Positions 55,945 to 64,000 of a DNA stretch of 64,000 bases are shown here, one piece after another; position 1 is the stretch's first letter; every line of letters begins with the position of its first letter. The stretch spans positions 7,527,663 through 7,591,662 of the forward strand of contig NC_061811.1 of assembly GCF_021462225.1 (NCBI RefSeq), given 5' to 3'. Position numbers and translations under genes: made by a program. Below the pieces are notes generated by a model that was not told the origin of the DNA, ran no database searches, and was given only the letters and a program-made list of their open reading frames with translations. This stretch comes from Girardinichthys multiradiatus. Lineage: Eukaryota; Chordata; Actinopteri; Cyprinodontiformes; Goodeidae.

Positions 55945-58445
55945 TATCTATGGCCTCTTTTACACCAAACCAGTTTCAGTCAGTGATAAACTGGTGCAAG
56001 TGCTTGTTTAGCACCATTTTTTTGTGTTTCCGCCACAATAAGCACCTGTCCTGAAAAATTGGTTCGTTCTTACCACCAACCAAGAACTGGAGAAAAGAAC
56101 CACTTTCATCAAGATCCGGGGCGGCTTATAGGGAGCAATAACTAATCAATAAAAACAATATGCTTCAACATGAATAAAGTGTCAGATTGGCATCAGAAAA
56201 ACACAAGCTCACAGTCTCTATTTATTCAGATCTAGAGTAGTGTAAAGAACTATTATGTTTGTTGTGTAAATAAGTTAATGTATTGATGACTGAAAGACCA
56301 TTAACTTAAATAAATAAAGTTTCATCAACAGCGATTAAACTTCAAACAAATTATGGCTATCTTCAAAATCTATCAAGTATTTTATAACAACTTTCATTTT
56401 CAAAGAAACCTTGTAAAATTGATAAGAAGAAATGCTCCCATTATTTTTTGATGCCATAAATTCACACTAAACGACCTGTTACACATGATCATCTTTGACG
56501 AGCCAATAAGCAACAAATAGTTTACTTTAAGCATTTAGGAAACACAAACCAACTTTCTTAACAATTGAACCAAACCAGGCAGTTATAGATGAGAAATGAT
56601 TGGGCCAGACACTACAAATCAAATAGCTCTGTGACTGCATTAGCTGTAGCATGTTCTTAGAAGAAACAATGTCCAGAAGAGCATTGTTTCAAAAGTTTGC
56701 TTCCTTAACCGTTTAGTACTGGTATGTCTAAATGTCTCTTAAATTTGCACAGATTCACATGTTTAGTTGGCACATGTTAGACTCCTTCCACAGTGCATCA
56801 TCTATCTAGTCCCTATGCCATCCGGTTATCACAGAATGGTTCCTAGCCTCTTGCTTCCAAGCTTGACAGTCAGTGGGACTCATACAGCTGCACTCACACT
56901 TCCACCGAATCCATAAACACCATTTCCGTCTGAGTTCTCAACCACTGTCTGGCTTTTAATATTGGCGGTGGTGTTAAGAAATCCTGCTATAAATGTCGTG
57001 TTTAACTCATTTTCCAGCAATGCTGATGAAAGATGCACCACTTATTGTGTAATAAGTTAAGGTGATAGTAAAGCACCTGTGTGCAGGGATACTTGAATAA
57101 ATATTATGACTTGTCATAGCAGCAGTATTAAATACAGGTACAGGTATACAGGTAATAAATATGGTTATATATACTTTAGAGGAGGTAAAGAAATAAAAAG
57201 GAAAAAATTGTACATATATGTGTATGTACACCCAGTATTTTTGTTTTTGTTTGTTTTACTTTACAGGTTAAAATTGTGCAACTTTATATTTATTATTTAC
57301 CAGTAGAGTAGCTGACTATTCAGGCTGTCAGGTGTTCCTTTTGTTAATCAGGAAGATGGCCTGAGACAGAAACTGTCTCTGTGGCAGCAAGCCTTTGCAA
57401 AAAGTACTCTGTAGCACCGACCTGAAGGTAAATGTCTAAATAGATTGTGTCCAGGAAGTGTGGGATCTGCAGAGACCCATGTTACCTTATTGGGGAAGGT
57501 CAGCCCCAGTGATCCATTTTGCTGGCCTGATTGTTAATTGTAGTCTGGCCATGTCCTGTTTTGTGACTAAAATAAACCCCACAGTGAGCCACACCTGTGA
57601 ACCAGCTGATCAACCTCCAGTCTCAATGCAGACTCATAATTACCCTGTATCAGACCAATGACAGTAACGTCATCTGCAAACTTCAGAAGGTTCACAGACA
57701 GGTCTGCTCATGCCTGGTTTAAACAGGAAGATATTTATGTCAATTGTTGATCCGATCTTCCTCATCGACAAACTTAAGGACACTCTTATTATCGTGATGG
57801 CTCTAAATATTATCTTATGAGATATTCCTGCTGTGTGTGGTGTGTTATGAGTGATCTAGTCTGCTCAGCAGGACATTGGGACCGCTTCAACCTCAAAGAA
57901 GAGTGAGGAGAGAACGTACCCCTGTGGGGCGCTGGTATTGATGGTTCTTGTGCAGGAAAAGATCCTCCTCAGCCTAACCTGCAGCTGCTGGTCAGTCAAG
58001 AAGCTGGTGATCCACTGCAGGTGGAGGCCGGCATTGTGAGTTAAATGGGCTTTTGGCCGGAGGGTGTCTGGGTTGATGGTGTTGAAGGCCGAACTGAAGT
58101 CCATAAACAGGATCCTGGTGTACATCCATGGGTAACCAAGGCGGTGCAGGATGAAGTACAGACCCAAGCTGACTGCATCATCCGCTGACCTGATAAGCAA
58201 ACTGCAGAGGGTCCAACAGGGGGGCTGTGATGCTTCAATATAACTTGGTCAAAGGATTTCATGTCCACAGACATCAGGGTGACAAGCCTGTAATCATTTA
58301 AAGTGATGATGTTTCTTCAGGACAAGGATGATGGTAGAGCGTTTAAAGCAGTGGGAACACTCACACGGCTCCAGAGACTTAAGAATTGTTCTCTAGCAAT
58401 GGCTCTGATTAAGAACTAGAACCATTTTGGTGGAAAAGCCCTATT
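55945..58445. mobile_element. Candidate TIR element holding a LINE
   Basis: The left side (near 55950) reads GGCCTCTTTTACACCAAACC. The right side (near 58415-58432), inverted, reads GGGCTTTTCCACCAAAATGG. The imperfect match and a shared CTAT just outside both ends suggest a non-autonomous DNA transposon into which the LINE at 57310-58300 later inserted. Weak evidence. Confidence 0.35.
57310..58300 (-). pseudogene. CR1/Rex-type LINE RT fragment
   Basis: On the minus strand RSADDAVSLGLYFIL, then ILFMDFSSAFNTINPDTL (first catalytic Asp) and TSAPQGYVLSSLF correspond to the same RT blocks as in the LINE at 33989-36670, but with more changes. The FADD-type block (57670-57690) appears as 'gtcatctgcaaacttc' on the plus strand. 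It is truncated at both ends with frame breaks. An older copy of a related family. Confidence 0.75.
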
Positions 58446-60800
58446 TGTGGTTCCATCCATCCATCCATAGGCTGGTGCTTATCTCCATTAGGTAATGAAT
58501 GAAAGGCCACTCCCTTAGTTACAGACAGGACAGACAACTATGTACAGACACACTCACACCTAAAGACAATTTAGAGGCAAATTAGGTAGAGATGACAATA
58601 TTTATGCCACAAACTGTGCAGAATATGTTGATGTTAACTGGTTGGAAAACCTTTGAGAAAAAATTAATTGTATTATTCTCACTGATGGAGTGAATTAAAG
58701 TAGAAGTAGTTCATTGATTTACCAGATAATTCTTCATTTTAATAAAAGAAAAAACTTCAAGTTCAAAAGTCTCGTTCTGTTTTAATGTAACTGCATTCTA
58801 ACGTTTGCACCAAGAAGACACACAGACACATGCATACATACTCAGAGGCAAATCATTTTTCAGGAACTGGCACACTTATACATATAAAAGTACAAAAACA
58901 GTGGCACATTAGCAGAGGGCTGTTAATGAAGTGAGTCCCTGCCAGCAGTAATGAGGGTGCATATTTAACTACATTAACATCCCATTCTCTCTCACCAGTG
59001 CAGAAGGTAGGGCGTGACACCACTCACAGTCAGACATATTACAGTTATTTGTTGCAACATTGATCCAAGCATCAGGAAGCTGCTACCTTACCAGCGTAGG
59101 GAGATGCAGGGGAATTTTTTTCCTGAATCTCTACGTTCTTTGTATTTGCTCTGAGCTTTGTTTGTATATGTGGTAATGCTCTGAGAAGGTGTGCTGTTTG
59201 CTGCAGGGCTTTCCTTTTATGAGTGTCACAGGAGAGAGACTTCTGATGCAAAACTGAGATATTTATGCTCTTGCAATAAAAGAACAGTTGATGGTATAAC
59301 AGCAGAAGAACAAATGGTTGATGCTCAGACTATTAAAACAGGCTTGCATACCAAATCCTGTATACTCTTACAGTAGAGTTGCACAATACATGGAATCGCA
59401 ATGGTCATCCCAATGTCAGTGTGCAATATTCCAATTGCATGGGACTACTTGGCAGCAACATTTGACAAGCTACAAGATTTTATACGCCATGCATTAAAAC
59501 TCTGCTTGCAATAATATATTTAACGAGCAGAATATACTTTCACTGACCTTTATGCCTACACCAGAGCTTGAGCTAGCATCCACAGCTTGGTGAGCAGGAA
59601 AGCTAGGCTGCCATGGATTTTTTTTTAGATGAAAACACAGCATGAGCTCTGAGATGCCATGCATACTGCACAAGATTGAAATTGTTAGAAATCCACCGAA
59701 CTGCTTCTGAAATATTGCAGCAATGACCCGACAATAACGTTACCTAATCTCACAACATGCCATGCCCTCTGCACCGATCAAGACTCATCCTCCCCAGCAT
59801 GCTAATATTGACTAATAATTATCCGAACATTTGAGAATTTCTTGTTTGAAAAGTTTCAGAGCTAATTAGTCCTTGATGTGGCTGATAAAACTGAACCCAA
59901 AATGTGGTTAATCACAGCTGATTTCATGATTTAACAAGAGGAAAATCACTGTTTTTTACAAGGGCCAGGTTACTTTGAAAAGCTTTTTTCCCCTTTAGAC
60001 ATTATTTTGTCATTTAAAAAGAGCTTTTTGTGTGTACTCAAGTCTTCTTTGTCTCATAATAAAGTTCAATTACATAATACATTTAAATTTACAAAAAGAG
60101 CAAAAACAGAAGCAGCTTTCAAGGGGACAAATACTTTTTCAGAGCAGTGTACATGGCAAGGTTGGACACAGTGTAACAGCAGCTTAAGTGACCAAGATTC
60201 TAGCAACTGCATACTATCTCAGTATGATGCAGCCCTACTTTACAGTATGTTGGTTTGCTTTGAGCAGACAGATGCCAGTTACATTTCCAATGTGTAGTGA
60301 CTTTAATGAGAGCTTCTCGATGCATGGCACATCATGTACATATTTGACCATGAAATGAAAGCATAATTACATCAGGGAGAGGCTTTTGTCTATTCATTTC
60401 CTCTCCTCTGTGCTCTTTTCCTCTCAGGTGGCCCCAGCTCCTACAAGAATGCACTCAGGGGCTGCCTGTTTCCTCGATCTTTCTTCTACTGCCTTTGGCA
60501 CAGTTGTAGACTCGCAGAGCTCTTTGTAAAAATCATTGTCAGGCCAGGGCTGTAGAGAGTGAAATAAATAGAGAGAAAGGATTTGACTGTGTGATGGAGT
60601 TGACTTTTGGATAAAGGTCAAACAGATGGATAGCTCCAAAGTACAAGGACATAGGGTTATGACAGCTTATATCACTGCCGTCTCTGCCACCAGTGCCATC
60701 AGCGTTGTCTCCATCACTGCAAGTTTTATATAACCAGTAAGTGGCATGAGGTATCTGACGTTCCAAGGCTTCTGCAAATTGTTCTCTTGACAGTTGGAGG

Positions 60801-60836
<36 letters not shown>

Positions 60837-61184
60837 AGGTTTTACTTTGAGATGAATAGGGATGTTCAAGTGGTGGCTGGGGATGCCATCAAATTGTCCT
60901 TGAGTGTCACACAATAGACACAAAACTCAGGAGAAAGTGTCGAGAATGGGTGGCGGAAAGAGATAAGAGGGAGAGGGTTAACAAAGAGGTTGTCAGAGAC
61001 TGAGGCGCTTTGTCATTGTCATGCGCATTTAATGAGCAAGAATTAAACAATGACAGCCTGTAATAACCTGAATGTTGTGTGCACCAATGTGTGTGCGGGC
61101 AGATACAAACAAATTTGTTTCAAAAGAGTTTTATTTAACCTATTAAGCTCATTTTACTTACTTTCTGACTCTAAGAGAATGTGC
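58446..61184. other. No gene recognised; (TC)n at 60806-60832
   Basis: Apart from a TC microsatellite, no feature could be identified. Confidence 0.5.
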
Positions 61185-61350
61185 AGTGCCTTACTCAGAC
61201 CCATTGAACTTTGTTAAATGTTTCTCTTTACAACCACACATTTCATTGTATTTAATAGAGATTTTATGTAAACCAAGATAAAATAGTGCATGATTGTAAA
61301 GTGGAAGGTATACGAAACAAGATTTGACTTTTTTTTTTTACAAATAAAAC
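61185..61350. repeat. Mariner-type MITE relic
   Basis: The phrase GCAGTGCCTTACTCAGACCC, with 'gagattttatgtaaaccaagataaaatagtgcatgattgtaaagtggaagg', is the same TIR family as 12409-12726. Only the left end is recognisable. Confidence 0.65.
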
Positions 61351-62860
61351 TGTGGAAAGTGTGTTATTCAGCCAATTTTTACAACAACCTGTAGGTGTTT
61401 CCACTGCAGGAACCTTTTCAGGAACTCGGGTGGTTTCTAGGTTGATTTTCCTCACCCCTGCATTTCCACTGCTTGAACCACGACCAAATTAGACCAGAGA
61501 AGTAGAAATCTACCCAGAAATGGACTCTGCTGGGGTGGTAGGACTTTTTGGATGGACCCCTAGCTAAAGCTGGTGGTTTGTACTCGGAGGATACGAACCA
61601 CTGGCTGAATATCCCCAGCATTTTATTACAGTTATCTCCTGTTCATTGTTTCTGGTGACTTTAAATTAAACAACAGGAGTTGTTTGTTTTTGTTTGCAAA
61701 CCCAGTATTTCAACCTGGTCATCCATGATGGATGTCCCAATGTTTAGTTTGCATTCTAATACTTTGATAAAATCCTGGTTTAGAAGTTATTTTAATTCAG
61801 ATTTAGAGCTCAACTGCTTTTATCATAAATGATTCCTTTACATTGTAGATTATTATCAGGGTTGAAGCTCTTCTTTTTTCCAGGATTCAGGTCTGGCACA
61901 TTCATTTAAAATCAATTCTACCTTTTCACACAATTTGGAATGACAGTCCTTGACCTTTAAACAATAAGTTTCTCATTTCATTTTATATGCGTTTTTTAAC
62001 AAATTTCTGTCTTACTGTTTAAGTAATAGGATTGCTTCACCTTGCTTTACAGCACTTTGGTCCAACTAGTGCGATTTTAAATGTGTTTTATACACACATT
62101 GGCATTGGTGTTTTGGTCTAACACTTATGTGAACCCAAAATTCAGTTTCTCTGAAAATGTTACATGACCAAAATGTTCATTGGGAAGACTGTGGAACTGA
62201 CAGCAGACAGGGTAAGCCACCAAAGGTTATTAATAACAAAGCTTGAATAAAGTTGAGTAGAAGGAAAACATATGATGGCAAAAGTGCACACCTAACAAAG
62301 ATAACTGCAGCCTTGAGAGAAATGTGAAGCAAGGATCATTTAGGAGTAGGTTGGCAAGTCCCAAAGCGTGGAGTGCAGTTGGAGTGAGTGCCTCAAGTGC
62401 CATTCCTCAACCGGTAACAACATCAGGAGCATCTTACCCAGGCTAAGGATAAATCTTCCATTCATTTAGAAACAAAGACACTTGAGTCTGGAGAAAGAGT
62501 GGAGAGTCCAAATTCCTTGAGGTTCAGAGTCGGCTTTTCAAAGTTGGTGACTATTTAGGAAGCCATGCCATCTGTTGGTGTTTGTCCACTTTACCAAGTC
62601 CAAAGTCAGCCAAGCAGTTTACCAGGGAATGCTGGTGCACATCATTCAGTAATTTATGCAAAAGGACCCCAACGAAGTATTGAGTGTATATGCTAAACAG
62701 CACGTGGAAATACTTTTCAGGAGGCCCACATTTCTGTATTCTGTAAGTTCCTAATACTGAAGAGAGGTATCCCAATCCTTGTGGTTTTTAGTATAACAAT
62801 GGCCATCAGTGGGTTATACATGGACAAACATGATCAGTTTATTATTTTACTTAGTATCCC
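61351..62860. other. Mostly unrecognised
   Basis: From about 61395 to 61620 a block beginning 'gtgtttccactgcaggaacc' looks like a piece of a common fish DNA-type repeat, but there is no usable boundary. The rest is anonymous. Confidence 0.4.
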
Positions 62861-62869
62861 TACACGTGG

Positions 62870-64000
62870 CCCGTTCTGGGGTTGCCGGGCTCTGGCACTT
62901 GGTGGTTTGGTCTGGCCACCCCGGCGGCCCCGCACCATTCCGGACCCTTTGTGGGGTGCCTTGAGACGACATTGTTGTAAATAGGCACTATATAAATAAA
63001 CAAACTGAAACTGAAACTATCTCTGTAGTTATGCTGCCATAAGCTGCTATAGGCTTAGGCTGCTAGGCTGCTTTCTAGAGTTTCCTTCTTTCATCTCCAG
63101 AACATTGCCAAAATTAGGAATATTCTGTCCAGGAGTGACGCTGAAAAACTAGTCCATGCATTTGTCACTTCAAGGCTGGACTATTGTAATTCTTTACTAT
63201 CAGGATGTCCACAAAATGCAGTTAAAAGCCTTCAGCTAATTCAAAATGCTACAGCAAGAGTTCTGATAAAAATTTGAAAGAGAGATCATGTTTCTCCTAT
63301 TTTAGCTTCCCTTCATTGGCTCCCTGTTAAATCCAGAATAGAATTTAAAATTCTCCTCCTCACATATAAAGCCCTTAATGATCTAGCTCCATCATACATC
63401 AGAGATCTGATTGTTCCATATGTTCCTAACAGAGCATTTTGTTCTCAGACTGCAGGTTTACTGGTGGTTCCTAGAGTCTCTAGAAGTAGAATGGGAGGCA
63501 GATCCTTTAGTTATCAGGCTCCTCTCCTGTGGAACCAGCTCCCAGTTTTAGTCCGTGAGGCAGACACCCTGTCTACTTTTAAGGCTAAGCTTAAAACTTT
63601 CCTTTTTGATAAAGCTTATAGTTAGAGTGGCTTAGGTTATCCTGAGCTATCTCTGTAGTTATGCTGCTATAGGCTTAGGCTGCTGGAGGACATAATGACC
63701 ACTTTCACCCTCTTTGCTACATTCTCACACTACTCTCTAATTCTGCATTATTTGCTGTTATTTCAGTTTTTAACTTTATGTTCTCTCTCTTTTATCTTCC
63801 TAGAAGCTACAAGTGGCCTGGCTCTGTGTTTACCTGTGACACCTTTCTGCTGGCAACAACTTAATGCTCACCTTCTACAGATGATCCACTTGGCCCTGTC
63901 TTTCAGTGTTTAACCCTTTCTTTCTCCGAGATATACCAATTGACTGAGCTTTTACTGTGACTAACTCTATGTGCTCTCTTTCAGACTCTAACCTTGAAAA
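62870..64000 (+). mobile_element. L2 LINE pieces, running off the window end
   Basis: A first tail ('gtgccttgagacgacattgttgtaaata', then AAATAAACAAACTG) ends near 63015. A segment of about 45 bp ('atctctgtagttatgctgc ... taggcttaggctgct') follows and is repeated at 63647-63682. Between the two copies lies the RT C-terminal region. After the second copy comes L2-type 3' UTR to the window end. Confidence 0.7.
63090..63624 (+). pseudogene. L2 reverse transcriptase C-terminus
   Basis: Readable blocks are HAFVTSRLDYCNSLLSGCPQ, LQLIQNATARVLIK, then a TGA near 63276, HVSPILASLHWLPVKSRIEF, APSYIRDLIVPYVPNRAF and GGRSFSYQAPLLWNQLPVLV, ending at TAG 63622-63624. This is the thumb and C-terminal region of an L2-type LINE protein. 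The catalytic palm is absent, so it is a 5'-truncated copy with one stop. Confidence 0.85.

Noticed and set aside
1..64000. CRISPR arrays, bacterial operons, tRNA or rRNA genes
   Set aside because: No regularly spaced repeats with unique spacers, no Shine-Dalgarno or operon pattern, and no complete tRNA cloverleaf. The only tRNA-like promoter is in the SINE at about 47185-47362.

Overview
This window is eukaryotic, AT-rich, non-coding vertebrate DNA, most likely from a teleost fish. The evidence is the set of repeat families: Tc1-like transposons, L2 and CR1/Rex-type LINEs with (ATTCTG)n or (GAATT)n tails, a tRNA-derived SINE, Ty3/gypsy chromovirus and Mag-type retrotransposons, ERV-like LTRs and a THAP-type P element. 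I found no convincing exon of an ordinary host gene. Nearly every long open reading frame belongs to a mobile element, and almost all of them are broken.

Layout. 1-1194 is the 3' end of an endogenous retrovirus (polypurine tract and 3' LTR) inserted inside a Tc1 transposase gene that resumes at 1195 and ends at about 1650. 2612-3862 is an old Tc1-like element on the minus strand with a foreign CT-rich insert. 3863-12408 is mostly featureless, with one Tc1 relic (about 6955-7410) and one LINE tail (8100-8335). 12409-12726 is a Tc1/mariner MITE.

13091-24477 is the most notable object: a P-superfamily (THAP9/Pdre-like) DNA transposon on the minus strand, with 31-bp terminal inverted repeats (29/31 matching) and a perfect 8-bp target duplication, CAAACAGA. 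It carries a THAP exon pair at its right end and transposase remains at its left. A chromodomain-bearing gypsy element (about 15140-21800) and a Tc1 element (22928-24109) have inserted into it. The gypsy element in turn holds two solo LTRs (16567-17866 and 19596-20058).

26120-28210 is an L2 LINE on the minus strand with a hAT-like MITE inside. 31595-39764 is a complete LTR element on the minus strand: two LTRs, a tRNA-Lys-like primer site, a polypurine tract and an ATGT target duplication, but no recognisable gag, pol or env. A 5'-truncated LINE lies in one of its LTRs and an EN+RT LINE lies in its body. Directly beside it, 39772-46000 is a second copy of the 1.3-1.75 kb LTR seen inside the first gypsy element. 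This copy was split by a young Mag-like gypsy element (40086-44561) that has very short LTRs and nearly intact genes. 46148-47139 is another solo LTR with strong strand asymmetry, followed by a tRNA-derived SINE. The rest (47.4-64 kb) is sparse, with degraded L2 and LINE pieces, a candidate unclassified LTR element (about 52080-53770) and an L2 copy running to the window end.

The genes here do not cooperate in a pathway. They are layers of a nested insertion record. Exact target duplications order the layers: P element, then gypsy-1, then two solo LTRs; and provirus-like element B, then LTR-A, then gypsy-2.
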